Positions 1-11,145 of a DNA stretch of 64,000 nucleotides are shown here, piece after piece; within the stretch, counting starts at the first letter, position 1; every line of letters starts with the position of its first letter. The stretch is taken from contig CM029620.1 in the NCBI GenBank assembly GCA_017311315.1, forward strand, positions 4,453,779 to 4,517,778, written 5' to 3'. A program made the position numbers and the translations under genes. The notes beneath the pieces were generated by a model. That model was not told the DNA's origin, made no database searches, and saw nothing but the letters and a program-made list of their open reading frames with translations. Source of the stretch: Dendrocalamus latiflorus (taxonomy: Eukaryota > Streptophyta > Magnoliopsida > Poales > Poaceae).

Positions 1-104
1 CCTGAAGGGTGAGGTTGTGGCCACTCAACCCTGAACACATGGCTCACGGAACAAGGAGTGCTTCACCAAACAAGGTACAACATTTAGGTGGGATGGCATG
101 TACT

Positions 105-640
105 AGTGCTAAACTTGACGCGCCAAGGTGAATACGTCAAGCTATGGGGAGCCCCTCAGGGAGATGCCATCGACGTGAAGTGAAATTCAGCCGAGGCAAA
201 GCCATCAAGGCTTGAACCATACCAAGGGCAAGCCATCAAGGCGTGTTGGAACTCACTAAGATGAATCCGTCAAGCTAGGGGGCCCTAATTAAGGAGACGC
301 CATCAAGGCAAAGTAAAGTCCGACTGGGGCAAATCCACCGAGGCTGGCTTGAACCACACTAAGGCCAAAGTCATCGAGGTGTGTTGGAGCCCACCGAGGT
401 GACCCTGTCGAGCTAGGGGGGAGCACCTGGTCGAGGAGACACCACCAAGGCAAAGCGAAGTCTAACTGAGGCAAAGATGTCAAGGTTGACCTGAACCACG
501 CTAAGGCCCAGCCATCAAGGTATATTAGAGCTTGCCAATGTGAATGTATCGAGCTAGGGAAAGCTCCTGGTCGAGGAGACACTATAGAAAGCAAAGCGAA
601 GTCCGACCAAAGCAAAGTCACCGAGGCCATTCGAAGTGTT
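105..640. repeat. Tandem repeat, ~133-142 bp unit, about 3.5 copies
   Basis: The landmark gagacRcc-type motif recurs at about 161, 294, 436 and 576, giving spacings of 133, 142 and 140 bp. Each unit also carries a 'gccatcaagg'-like string and a 'gtcRAGCTAggg'-like string. Copies are diverged by substitutions and small indels. No convincing reading frame runs through it. It may be an internal minisatellite of a retroelement or a short satellite block; the left edge is close to the window edge, so the true extent is unknown. Confidence 0.7.
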
Positions 641-857
641 TCACTCGGCCCATTCAATGGTTTTCAGTTGGCCCACTCACACCTAAGTCTCTCATTCTCT
701 CCTCACTCCTCGTGGCTCCACAAAACGCTGACTGCCGCAGCTAAACGAAGCAACGGCAACTCCTTCATTCCACTGTGAACTCCAGTTGATGACGAGTGAC
801 AGGCCAGGAGTTTCCTGTGCCGCACCTCGTCCTTCATCCTCAATTCCTTCATTCTTA

Positions 858-1069
858 GGGGGTGTTTGGGACTGCTCCACAAACTCTGCTCCATAAACTC
901 TATTGTGGAGCAGCTCCACAAAAAACTTGGAGTTTGTGGAGCACCCCTTTAGGTGCTCTCACAACTCCACCTTTTTTCCTCGAACAGAGTGCGTGGAGCT
1001 GAACCTGTTTGGCTAAAAAACGTGGAGCGGAGCTGAAAAACGTGGAGTGGAGCAATCCCAAACACCCCC
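858..1069. mobile_element. Tourist-like MITE (212 bp)
   Basis: The ends form a 21 bp terminal inverted repeat (GGGGGTGTTTGGGA at the left, its complement at the right) with one mismatch. TTA is present on both sides (855-857 and 1070-1072), the target duplication typical of PIF/Harbinger-derived Tourist MITEs. The interior is built of 'gtggag' and 'ctccac' motifs and has no coding capacity. Confidence 0.85.
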
Positions 1070-1072
1070 TTA

Positions 1073-2377
1073 ATCATCACACAGGTTTGCACATTCGGTC
1101 TGCACCTAAATCCTAATTTCTTAGTTTTGAATGTTGACTTGCTATTTTTAGGGCTTTAATGTATAGAAGATAAATCTTTTGGGTTTCTTAAATTTGAAAA
1201 TGGTATTATCAGTGAGAAGCTCACATATATTAACTCCATATAATTCTTGGATCTGAAATAGTGAAGCGTCAAACATTGGTCGTAGTTTGTACTAACTCTA
1301 CCGGTCACCACAGCAACTGTTCAAAGGGATTTTCTCTGCGATGAACTACATTCCACCTTATTTGCGCAATAGAACGTGGAATGAATTCTTGTATTGTGTG
1401 GTTGTATGATTATTGATTACCTATGTTGAAAAGTGCTGATTTTGATTCTATTAGCAATGATGCTATTGTGCGTCGGTATCACCACGGAAACTCGTATGGG
1501 ACCGTTGTAATAAGTTATACAGAATGTATTGAACTTGTGTGTTAATGTATTCTGAGATCTTGCTGTGTAAATTTAGACTACAGGGTTCAGATCCTGGCTC
1601 CGACAATGAACAAAGAAATAGTCAAAACTTCAATATTACATAGGCACCCACGCATTAAACCAGAGATTGAGCAAAAAGAGGGCAAAATGCCTTGTTCTTT
1701 TTCAGCTTTTGATTTCTGTTTTTGACTTTTCTACATAAACTAACTTTTAAACGGAGTGTCTTTTCAAGATAGGGTCTACTAGTTAATTGTAGTACATACT
1801 GTATCGACTTCATTTCTATTGGCAAAAACCGCACGTAAGTTTCTGTTACTCTGTAATCTCTCACACAAACAACTTAAAAATCACAAACCGTAGCTAAAAA
1901 CTATAAACCTTAGCAAAAAAGAACGGACCCTTTAACACTATCTCCGCTTGCAATACTAGTCTGTAATAACCCAAAAGATTAGGGATAGTATCTGTGCCGG
2001 CTGTGGGGGTAATTTTATCCATCCTTTCCCATTTCCTACTGCTCTATGCTCCCTCGGGCAAAACAATGTTAGTCCATTGCAACCAAAAAAAAACTTTGCA
2101 CAGTGGGCATTCTAAATACCTTAATTACTATTTTGAAACATAACGACAGTTAATCGAAACCAGTTCCAGAACTCGTCAAAATGCATATTTTGCAATTCAA
2201 AAGGGAAATATAAATCAAATTTCAAAGACTAATCGCAAGGAGACACAAAAGCATGGAACATCAACCCTGTCATCGGCAACAGTACACATTTTCATTTCAA
2301 GTAGAATTACGGGGAGTTGCAAGCCAACGATTCTATTTGACTCAAACATTTCCGACATCAAGAAGCAATGCGTACCA
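1073..2377. other. Intergenic, no recognised gene
   Basis: AT-rich sequence downstream of the PPR gene, which is transcribed toward it. It should hold the PPR 3' UTR near 2200-2377. I see no coding region, repeat array or RNA gene that I can support. Confidence 0.5.
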
Positions 2378-3217
2378 TTAACACTTGCCAAAGAGCAAGT
2401 TCATGATGCCCCTGAACACGTGCCCGCGCTTCACCGTGCCGCTGCGCACCGCCTCCTCGTCAGGCGCGAATCCCTTCCCCTTCATCGTCTCCAGCAGCGC
2501 CTTCCCCTCCTCCACCTTCTCCATCCTCACATACGCCTCGAACGAGGCCAGGTACGTCGCCACATTGGGCCGCATCCCGCGGTCGAGCATCTCCACCAGG
2601 TACTTACCGGCCTCCGCGCAACGGTCGCTCGCCGCGAGCCCCTTGACCAACACAGCGAGGGTATACGCGTTGGGCGCGACCCCGGACGCGAGCATGCGGT
2701 CGTAGGTGCGCACGGCGTCGCGCCAGTGGGGCGGGCCGGCGTTGGCGTAGGCCTCGAGGACGGCGGTGTGGGCGACGACGTCGGGCATGGCGCCCTTGTC
2801 CTTGATTACTGCGAAGAGCGCCAGCGCCTCGTGGGTGAGCCCGTCCTTGGACAATCCGTCGAACATCTTGATGGCGTAGTCCGTGAGGCCCTCGGTGCGC
2901 ATCCGGTGAAAGATTTCCTGGAGGTTGGTGGGGTCGGCCGGCTCGGCGACAGCGGGCTTTTTGCTAAAGGGATCATAGGGCGGCGGCAGATTGGGGTTCT
3001 TGGCCGGGGATGCGGTTGGAGGTGGGGATGGGGATGGGTTCTCGTCGTCGTCGTCGGACCAGTCGAAGGTGACGGGGGAGTTGGTGTAGGGGCTGCGGTG
3101 GGGAGGCGTGAAAGAGGTCGAGGAGAGGAGGCAGCGAGTGCTGGACATGGCTGCTGATGAGGTGGGACGGAGTAGGCGGCGAGCGGCGGCGGCCATCGGG
3201 AGGGAGGGGTGGAGCAC
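2378..3217 (-). CDS. P-class pentatricopeptide repeat protein, At4g38150-like, organellar
   Basis: This is an intronless, GC-rich gene of 279 residues, matching the small size of the Arabidopsis At4g38150 family (about 300 residues). Residues 1-45 are rich in Arg, Ser, Ala and Pro without acidic residues, fitting a mitochondrial or plastid transit peptide. An acidic-proline linker (52-90) and the family block 'PPPYDPFSKKPA' (79-90) follow. About three complete PPR motifs lie between residues 120 and 252 (for example 'MPDVVAHTAVLEAYANAG'), each a helical hairpin expected to contact RNA. The C-terminus 'GHVFRGIMNLLFGKC' is also characteristic. PPR proteins of this class bind organellar RNA; the target is unknown. 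The start at 3217 is followed by a second Met at residue 8 (3196), which is equally plausible and starts the usual 'MAAAARRLL'. I see no defects, so it is probably functional. Confidence 0.9.
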   Translation of the reverse strand: MLHPSLPMAAAARRLLRPTSSAAMSSTRCLLSSTSFTPPHRSPYTNSPVTFDWSDDDDENPSPSPPPTASPAKNPNLPPPYDPFSKKPAVAEPADPTNLQEIFHRMRTEGLTDYAIKMFDGLSKDGLTHEALALFAVIKDKGAMPDVVAHTAVLEAYANAGPPHWRDAVRTYDRMLASGVAPNAYTLAVLVKGLAASDRCAEAGKYLVEMLDRGMRPNVATYLASFEAYVRMEKVEEGKALLETMKGKGFAPDEEAVRSGTVKRGHVFRGIMNLLFGKC

Positions 3218-4100
3218 ACGAGGCCTCAGTTTTAGCGTATGTTTTCCTCTGTTCAGGCTTCAAAGAGCTTAGTTCGCTTTGTTGCTGGAGGCCTGGAGCA
3301 GCACTCTGAACAGCATAGTAGCACACAATTTCAAAAAGGAAAAAGAAAAGGCAACCTGAAGAGCACACGGGCTAAATTTTCGCCGGAAAAAAAAACTAGA
3401 TGCATATGCGCGGCGTCACGCCGCACAAGTTAGTTTGTATGAATGGTTGAGTAACATATGAAGTGAGGTAATATGAGAATGAGATAATCCTCTGTTGTTC
3501 AATAACATATTCGATATGTTTATCCAGTTTGATGAACTAAAATGCTAATTTGTTTGGGTATTGATAAACATTATCCGGATGTTTTCTTTATCTAGATAGA
3601 AAGAGATAATGTGAAGTGTATATAGATAAATTAGCTAGTTTCTATACTATAGTATATGAATGGTGTTGGTTGGGAATCTGTTGAGAAGAATATTATGTAT
3701 GTTGTATTAAGGGTATTGTTAATGTTTTTAAATAGGTGTGGGATGGTAGGTGTATATAAAGTTATCGTTATGGTATACTTTGGTTGCAGGCAGATGGTAT
3801 GTGCTGTTGCTATACTATGGTCGCAGGCAGATGCTATATGCTGTTGCGATGTGCATGCTTTGATTGGTCAGTGTAAATAGATAAAGGGGTGTAATTGATT
3901 TATGCACAGTTAATATGTATAAGCGGGTTGTATTAATTTCATTTGATAGTTTGAGAACCTGCGAACGTGTTAGACCATATGGCTAGGTCTAGAATATTTT
4001 AGTGATGAATAATTGACAATAGTTAATTTATAATGATAAATATTTGATAATATTGTTTATCGATGTTATACGAGATGTGTGGCGTGTGTGAACTGATTTT
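3218..4100. other. PPR upstream region and AT-rich intergenic DNA
   Basis: The PPR promoter must lie just above 3217, but no clear TATA box was identified. Beyond about 3430 the sequence becomes AT-rich and holds short near-duplicate stretches around 3783-3835 ('gcaggcagatg'). No gene is supported. Confidence 0.45.
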
Positions 4101-4615
4101 GGTTAAGTTGGGACGAATTTGTGTCGGAAAAAAAAATTTGGTCTTTGCATGTGCAAGTTGAGCATTGAGGCGATCATGGTCGGTGACGAAGTGGACCAGG
4201 ACTAAGATGGGGAAATCTGAGATTCGGATGATCGGACTCATGCTTGGGACGCATGGAGATCAGAGATGGATGATATGTGTTGAGCTACGGAGGTGCGGTC
4301 TGGAAGCTACGACATGTGATGGATAATGCGTGTAGAAGCTACGAGAGGTGCGATCCTGTAGGCTTCGACATGTGATGCGTTAGAAAAGTTGAAATTTTTG
4401 GAAAACTCGTGTTAGGAAGGGTTTCGGGTCCCTTTGTTGTTGGAATTGGATTAGAACTCATGAGTTTAAGCTCAGCCCATGTTTTGAGCCCTAGACTATA
4501 AATAGAGATGGGGGTAAGGGATAACCCTGTGGTTTTTGGAAGAGACTAATTTTGTGCTAGAATTTAGGGATGTCAGGAGGGCACTTTGTAGCCACCATAA
4601 TTCAGAAATAAAATT
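4101..4615 (+). mobile_element. Possible LTR fragment
   Basis: The stretch has repeated 'gctacgacatgtgatg'-like words (4308 and 4368), a TATA-like 'ctataaatag' near 4496 and an AATAAA-like signal near 4607. This resembles the promoter and polyadenylation layout of an LTR. No matching second LTR, primer-binding site or boundary was found, so this is tentative. Confidence 0.3.
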
Positions 4616-4654
4616 GAGATCTCATCAGAAAAAAATCCTTTACGCGACGCTTTA

Positions 4655-5658
4655 GGATGTGTTTGGTTGGAGTGATGAAAGTGGAATGGGATGGGATGGA
4701 ATAGGATGAGATAGTTCCACAAAAAAGGTGAAACCACATGGTCCAGCATCTAAGAAGAATATTCTCTAAATTTGCACAGGCTCATCCCACTTTGGACCAT
4801 TCCATCCCACCTCATCCTTCAAGGTAGTGTTTGGTTCAGGGGATATCCCAGGATGGGAGGGGGCTAACCCTTTTTTTTTGTAGTGTTTGGTTGTAGGATT
4901 TAGTGGGGTGGGTTGGACCCAAAAGAAAAGATTCTCCTGAAAAGTGGGTTGGGACGATCCGCCCAAAACGAGCGAACCGCGCCAACCCACTTCTCCTGCG
5001 CGCCCATCTCCCCCGCCTCCCGCGCCCATCTCCCCCACCGCCCGCGCCCCCTTCCCCATCTCCCTCGCCGCCCGCGCCCCCGGCCCCCATCTCCCCCGCC
5101 GCCCGCGCATCTCCCCCCGGCCCCCATCTCCCTCCACGCGCGGGCGCCGCCCCGGCCGGGTGTGTGCGCGCCTCCCTGCCGCTCCTCACGCCGTCGGAGG
5201 TCCGGTCGCCGTGCTCCGGTCGTCGCCGTCCTCTCCACTGCCGGCCGGATCTCCGCCCCAGCGCGTCCTCCCCGCCGTCATCTCCACTGCCGGCCTCCTC
5301 TCCACCGTCCTCTCCGGCCCACTTCCGCCGAGCTCCAGCACGTCCTCCTCTCCGCTGCCGTCGGCCTCCTCTCCGCTGATACTTGTGATGTGTGATTTGG
5401 CATGTTGTGATATATTGTGATGTGTTGACTAGATCCAATTCTATCCCTCCATCCAAACAAAAAACAGGGACTAACCCATCCTTGCAACCAAACAAAAGGT
5501 GGGATTATCCCATCCCACATATCTGGGATGGAGCTATCCCATCCCACCAAATCTACAAACCAAACACATGCCAAACCAAACACATGGATAGGCTTGGTCA
5601 AAGGAATCATCTCATATTCCCATTCTATCTCACCCTATCCCTCAAACCAAACACATCC
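4655..5658. mobile_element. Nested Tourist-like MITE cluster with GC-rich core
   Basis: The outer ends are GGATGTGTTTGGTT and its complement, flanked by TTA at 4652-4654 and 5659-5661. Inside it a second pair of inverted ends lies at about 4883-4914 and 5535-5567 ('gtgtttggttgtaggatt' and its near-complement), with TTTGGTT-containing ends repeated several more times. The arrangement suggests related elements inserted into one another. The core is described separately. Confidence 0.7.
4975..5390. repeat. GC-rich minisatellite-like core inside the MITE cluster
   Basis: About 400 bp of very GC-rich DNA with recurring 'cccatctcccccgccgcc'-like words every ~24 bp between 5000 and 5130, then less regular GC-rich DNA. 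All frames are open simply because stop codons are rare at this composition, so I do not call a gene. Its base composition is sharply unlike the AT-rich MITE ends around it, which may mean captured 5' gene sequence. Confidence 0.5.
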
Positions 5659-5916
5659 TTAGTTTGTCATCGTCGCCAGTGTCCCACGGCAGTACATAGC
5701 GTTGTCACGTGCAGCTACGAAAAAATCGTTGTGAGGAGACAGCCATATTCTCTGCGTGATCTGTGCCCAGCGTAAATCGAAGAAAACTCAGCAACAGCGA
5801 CGCCATTTTCCTATGCCCCGGTTGATGTGAAAAATCATTGTGTATTGCGTGGTTTTTGCTCCTTCGGTCAGTGTTTCATTGGTGCAACGTTAGAAGTTAG
5901 GATAGAGAAGTCATTA

Positions 5917-6220
5917 GAGCAAGTCCAATAATAGAGCCAAGTGCTTGGCTATAAGTCAAGTTATAAGAGCCAAGTTATACAATAGTTTGTCTTCTATTTG
6001 TCTACAAAAGTTTTTTATTATTATATGGTACCAAGTCTCACATTCTCTTTCCTACTCCTCCTCACATACATTTATTATCTGGGCCCACCACTGCATAGAC
6101 TCCCGTGTGCAGCTTGTTGCTTGCATGAGAGCCAAGCTCTCCTCTCTCTCCTCTCTTCTCTCCTCCACATCAGCAAAAATGCTGACTAGCTTGGCTATAA
6201 GACCATTATTGTACTTGCTC
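5917..6220. mobile_element. Tourist-like MITE (304 bp)
   Basis: The ends GAGCAAGTCCAATAAT and the complement of GAGCAAGTACAATAAT face each other, flanked by TTA at 5914-5916 and 6221-6223. Subterminal 'cttggctataag' motifs are also inverted. There is no coding capacity. The GAGCAAG ends are shared with the larger element at 8433-11326. Confidence 0.85.
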
Positions 6221-6223
6221 TTA

Positions 6224-7310
6224 GTTGGTGTTGGGCATGAGATGACGTGACTTTTTGTGCATCGAGGAGAGAGAGAAAAATAATTAATACAAGGTAATTA
6301 GGTTAAAAATAATAATAAATTTTAAAAAAGCTTTCGCTAGACATTGCAATTATTAATCTCTACTTTGATTGCAATCGACGATCCTACCTAGGGAACTTTT
6401 TTCTTTGTATTTCTGTAATAGAAACTGTAATAGCTGTTTATACGATCTGATGAAGAGGTGGGTACGCCGGATGGATTTTCTGAAGTTGTATGTATGTATT
6501 TGCTCGTTACAGGGTGAGGTTTGCACTGCTATGAAAAAGGTGGCATAGTGGAATCGGTTTGCTTGTGATGGCAAGGGAAACAGCATTAAGAGGCATTGAT
6601 AGTCATGAAAGCAGAAGAAAGGAAATAAATAGATTTAAATTAGTTAATACAGGGCGAACCATAACAGGCTGCTATCTGGCCATGGTAGCTTTCTTGGCAG
6701 ATATAACACAGCTGCTAACATGTATACGCGACTATTTAGGGTGTTTTTTAGGCTAAATAACTACCGTAAACACCCTAAATGGTGCGCAAATAACGGCATC
6801 AAAATACACGAGCATAACTACGACACCGCATCCTAAGTGGTGGAACACAAATAGCACACATCCAGCGGACAACATAGGAGTAACGTAAAAAAGAAACGCA
6901 TGAAAGTAGTAGTTACCACAACGGAGGTGGCACATCAGCGTATGGACAAAGGCACGGCAGGACGAAGTAAAATCGTAAATCCTGAAGCAGTGAGCATGCA
7001 AGCACGGCAACCAGCACGAGTGGCGCAAAACGATGAAGCAGCTCAAAAGGTTCCTGCCGTGCCGTACAAAGAAGGGAACAATAACCATGGTCACATAGAG
7101 CGAAATTACCAAATTGATCAAACCAATTCCTAGTCGACAAGGGTCGAGAAAGGTTTTGCTTTTGACTACTTTTTATCTACAACCATATTTAGTCAAATAA
7201 GTTATCTTTACTTGAAGTTAGGGAGCTAGATGGCGAGGATAGAATAATTATCAAATTATTATGTCATTATATTCCTTAAATATACACCTTATGGATAAGA
7301 GGTAAATATG
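6224..7310. other. Intergenic, with a 13 bp-arm hairpin at 6734-6780
   Basis: No gene is supported. The perfect inverted pair ATTTAGGGTGTTT (6734-6746) and its complement (6768-6780) enclose a 21-base loop. Short open frames on both strands between 6750 and 7140 overlap each other and have no recognisable motif. Confidence 0.45.
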
Positions 7311-7317
7311 ACAGGAT

Positions 7318-7575
7318 GGTCGTAACCTCTTTTACGACCATATAGTTATACATTTTTCTATGACTACATAATTGTAAAATTTACTGTGATTATTCTTTGG
7401 TCGTAAGTTCTTCTACAACCACATAGTCGTAAGTTTTACTACGACTACCCCATTGATTGTAAACTCTTCTATAACCAAATAGTCATAAGTTCTACTGTGA
7501 CCACCCCTTAGTCGTAAATTTTTTTACAACCAAACAATCGCAAATTCTATTGTTACCACTGTTTGGTCGTAAGAA
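7318..7575. repeat. Tandem repeat, 55-56 bp unit, about 4.5 copies
   Basis: The word 'ttggtcgtaag' or a variant recurs at 7397, 7453, 7508 and 7563, with a more diverged unit from 7318. Each unit has a 'gtcgtaa' half and a roughly complementary 'ttacgacca' or 'tacaacca' half, so the array can also pair with itself. It resembles the subterminal repeats of a DNA transposon, but no ends were found. Confidence 0.7.
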
Positions 7576-8057
7576 TTTTTATGGCACGGCTATCTCCAAT
7601 TAACCAGTCTACGACGATTAACTACATTGTCAGTTTATTTAACAAGACAATTAGAACGTATATTTATCTACTAACCGCACACGATCTTTCTCTGACAACA
7701 GTCGCTACACGGTGCACGATCTTTTACGTTTCTTTAACAGTAACTTCCGTCATACAATTATCAACCGAAGCGTTGAGGCGTCTTTTGATGCGGGACAACG
7801 ACCATCGCTTCACTGGCTATATAAAGGTTAACATCAAAAAGAGAAAAAGGGGAGGAGGGCTAGCCATTTATGTGATTCTCTGTTATAATTCTTTTTTGGG
7901 TGATTAGCAATTACACAAAACGTAAGGTTATTATTTTCTCAATAAAGATTCCCGTGTCTTTATTTTGTATGTGCATACTCTAGATTTATTAAGAGAATCC
8001 TCGAATCCATATAAATAATAAGATCGATATTAAAACAATGAACTATAAAAAATAAAC
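7576..8057. other. Unassigned stretch with promoter-like TATA
   Basis: 'ggctatataaaggt' near 7815-7828 looks like a TATA box, and AATAAA occurs at about 7941. The layout resembles part of an LTR, but no boundaries or coding sequence support this. Confidence 0.3.
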
Positions 8058-8432
8058 GCAGAGTGGCGAAATCAAGAAATGCATAACGGTGAACAGAAAG
8101 ACTCGCATTAGGCCTCTCATTAACACAGATCTCCGTCGGCACAAGCCGAGGTGCGCACAAGACAACAAGCTTGCGAGAACCTAACCGAGCAGAAAGCAGA
8201 AGGAAAGCGCATCACAGTGTAGGCCGAGAGCGCGCGAGCCGAGGATCAAGCAAGAACCCAAAAGCCGAAATAGAGGGACGCCTCGCGGAGGCCCAACGGC
8301 GAAATGAACGACTGGCTGAACCAACATGGGGGGGGGAGCAGAGGGCAATGAAGCACCCAACCGTCAGGAACAAACAAAGAAAGAGTGGCGAAATCAAGGA
8401 ATACGTAACGGTGAGCAGCAGCACTCGCATTA
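8058..8432. repeat. Local duplication, copy 1 and start of copy 2 (~322 bp unit)
   Basis: 'gagtggcgaaatcaag' occurs at 8061 and again at about 8384. The sites 'actcgcaTTA' at 8101-8110 and 8423-8432 are 322 bp apart. Copy 1 carries an uninterrupted site (TTA followed by 'ggcctctcattaac'). In copy 2 the TTA is filled by the element at 8433-11326, and the same sequence resumes after it at 11330. Copy 1 is therefore an empty-site control for that insertion. Confidence 0.8.
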
Positions 8433-8639
8433 GAGCAAGTATAGTAATGCCTTGTCAGCAGGCTAAAAGAGCTCCATGTCAGCAAAAAATGAGGTCAGAG
8501 GTGTAATAATAGGAGAGAGAGTATGGAGCGGGCTCCTCGCGAGACGCCGGCTGAAACGCGTGCTACGAGGGGAAAACGCCCGTTTAATAGCCGACGCGAG
8601 CGACTCAACCGGCGTTTTCTTCCCCACCCGATCCAGTGC

Positions 8640-8911
8640 GCCGCCCTCGCCCCCTCGCTTTCCCATCGCCTCCCGCCTTCCCGTTCCTCTTCCTCCACCG
8701 CGCGCGCCAAATCTCCCCGCCACTCCCTCCAATCCGTGCCAAATCGATTCATCACGCGCCAAATCGATTAATCGAACGGATCGAAGCAGAGGGAGACCAT
8801 CCCATTCGCCTACTAGTTCGGGTCCATTTGGGCGGCGGCGCACACAGCAGGAAGAGATCAGCGCAGCGCGAAGGGTCCAAACACTCTCCGCCACCGCCAC
8901 CGCCGTTGCAG
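8640..8911 (+). other. Captured 5' leader-like exon with splice donor
   Basis: A GC-rich segment ends in 'ccgccgttgcag|gtgagccg', after which composition switches sharply to T-rich, intron-like DNA. This is typical of a plant 5' untranslated first exon followed by a long first intron. The parent gene is not recognised. Confidence 0.4.
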
Positions 8912-9623
8912 GTGAGCCGATTCGACGGTTTTTTTGTGTGTGTTTTTGTGGACAGTTTTGGTGTTTCGTCGAACGGTGGAGGCTGTGCTTAGCTTTCATC
9001 GACACTCTACGGGCCTCTGCTGCTGATCTCTGAAAGCATCTGGTGGTTTGGATTGTGCGATTTCCCTGTCCCTTTCGGACACTTAGCGATTATTTTTGTT
9101 TGTATGATGGATTTGGAGTAGTCAAACGATAATTTTGCTCGACTATTTCGGCGGGTTTTAGGTCAAACTCTGAGATCGAGTGGCTAGTTTGTGCGGATTT
9201 CGTTAGATTTTTGTTCTTAGAATGGTTCATGAGCTTGCATCGCCACTAGAGACGCTTCGTGTTACTTCCTTACTTTACAAGTAGGGATTAGAGATCAATA
9301 ATAGAATCTAATTGTGTGGTTTTGTTCGATTTAATGTTACCTTTTAGATTCCGCCATGCGCTCATCGCTGATTCTTTCGGAAAAGTGCGATGCTTACTGA
9401 GTAGGGCGCTTTTAGTTATGTGAAGTACATACAGTTAATTGTTTGGTGGCTTTCTGGTTGGATATTAGAGTGAGATACAATCCTGTTTGTTTTCATACAA
9501 GGTGGGTGCCACTAAGTTGGGTGCAATTAGAGATAGAAACGAAAAACAAGATTGTGTAGATCATACATCTTAGGTTTAGTTCAATTGAATCCAGGTTATT
9601 CAAATCTGAAAACATGATTTAGG

Positions 9624-9889
9624 CCCGTTCAAAACGGCTTTTGCGGAAGGCGTTTGGCTGAAATGGGCATTGTAGCTGCTGGTAGCTTTTAGTTGAGGCA
9701 TTCAATTAAAGGAAAATGGAGAAAAAAGAGGGAAAAATGAAAAAAAAACCTTATATGCCCATAGACAATACAAAGGAAAAAGGGAAAAAGAACAAAAAAA
9801 AGAGAAAAGGCCGCGTTATGAAGTCAACGTGTTCAAAACAGCTTTTGGCTTGTGGAAGCTAGAAGCCAGAAGCCAAAAGCTGTTTTGAC
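9624..9889. mobile_element. Small MITE-like inverted-repeat element
   Basis: Ends 'gttcaaaacggcttttg' (about 9627) and the complement of 'gtcaaaacagcttttgg' (about 9872-9889) are inverted. Near the right end there is also a perfect 19 bp hairpin (TCAAAACAGCTTTTGGCTT and its complement). The interior is a poly-purine stretch. Target duplication not identified. Confidence 0.45.
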
Positions 9890-10051
9890 AACTGGATCAT
9901 GATCATCTTAGAATGCCCACCTTTTTGCTAGCCTAAGTGCTTCAGTGATAAGAGTCCTACTTCCTAATGCTGTATGATTGATATTTGTGTGCTCGGTTGC
10001 ACTACTGAAATGATAATCTGCTTGCTTGCATGAATAGCAGCAAGCATTTAG

Positions 10052-10876
10052 GATGGTGGGCAAGAATGATGGATCTGAAGGGCTCAAATTCAGCACGTCA
10101 GACCTGATGCAAACAACTGAAGAGAGAGTAATATATACACACTGCTAATTAACTAAAGCTTAGTCGGAGCTTTAAGTTGTGAATGATTGATGTGATACCT
10201 GGCTCTTCTAACTTCTAAGAGAGAGTACAACAAAGCTGAGTTAAATGCCAATTTTGATATTAGTTGTTTGATTGACTCAGAATATTTTCATTCATAGTTG
10301 TTATCCAAGCATAATACTTGAGCTTACAGTTCATCCTAGGGATGCTATTTTCTTAATTATCTTCCAGTAGTCTATATAGGGCGTAGCATAGTCACATGAC
10401 ACAATAACATTTTCTTTGATGTCTGTGTTGTTCTAGTGTCCCAAACCTGCCATTGGTTTCGGCATCCATGTTGTTATGAATATTGTGTGTGTATTCATAA
10501 GGCCCAAAGTGCAATATATATAGAGATACAAGGGGGATGTACAGAAGGAATACAAGGCATAGGCATAGGTACAGAAGGGGGATGTGGTGATTGCTGTTGG
10601 TGCTACTCATAGGTACGCATTCTCTAATCCTACCTTGTATATTAACTAAAGAACTTGTCCATAAGATAAAAGATGTGTCTATTTTTTTCTTTTCCATTTC
10701 ATAACCAATATGTTGTCCTAATTTTGGTTACCTTCCAACTTGCAGTGCTGTTGGTGAATGTTGATCCGGATGGTTTGGCTGCTCCTTTCTACCGAAGATC
10801 AAACTATGGCGTTGAACGTTTATCGTCTTTTAGATTAATAATTAATGGCTTGTTTGCCGAAGACCTTATGTCGTAG
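10052..10876 (+). other. Gene-like exons inside the Harbinger element (uncertain)
   Basis: An AG-preceded stretch contains an ATG at 10052 opening 'MVGKNDGSEGLKFSTSDL', followed by a possible donor (gtaata) near 10127. Separately, after an acceptor-like 'ttgcag' near 10745, a frame reads 'NVDPDGLAAPFYRRS' and ends at a stop at 10874-10876. The two pieces do not join in frame as they stand, so at least one more exon or a defect would be needed. I recognise no family. The segment may be a captured gene fragment or a small decayed gene. Confidence 0.3.
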
Positions 10877-10956
10877 AACTTTGGTTATTATTTCTTTATA
10901 AGACTTCTGTACTATGCTTAAATGTTGGTGTCATGGTACTATGTGCCATCAGGTTA

Positions 10957-11145
10957 TGAACTATGTTGCTTGAAGTTGATCTCCTTTTGTATTTCCTAAT
11001 GGCCATATCTGTGAAACGTTTTCATATTTTGTTGCAACTTAACCTGCTATCTAGATATTAAAATGAACTATGTTGCTTGAAGTTGATCTCCTTTTGTATT
11101 TCCTAATGGCCATATCTGTGAAATGTTTTCATATTTTGTTGTTTC
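10957..11145. repeat. Tandem duplication, ~105 bp
   Basis: 'atgaactatgttgcttgaag' and the following ~80 bases appear at 10957 and again at 11062 with a single visible difference. The duplicated stretch lies inside the Harbinger-like element. Confidence 0.8.

Noticed and set aside
1576..1606. tRNA-like T-arm 'gggttcagatcctggctcc'
   Set aside because: Only the T-arm-like string is present; no acceptor, D-arm or anticodon arm could be folded around it, so no tRNA gene is called. A SINE origin is possible but unsupported.
4836..5495. Long open frames on both strands in the GC-rich MITE core
   Set aside because: All frames are open because of base composition; residues are low-complexity Pro/Arg/Ser or Gly/Arg, with no domain or splice structure.
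6734..6780. Telomere-like TTTAGGG in a hairpin
   Set aside because: Only one TTTAGGG unit per arm; no tandem telomeric array.
8463..9033. 180-185 residue open frames on both strands
   Set aside because: They mirror each other across a GC-rich leader and splice donor; no protein family is recognised.
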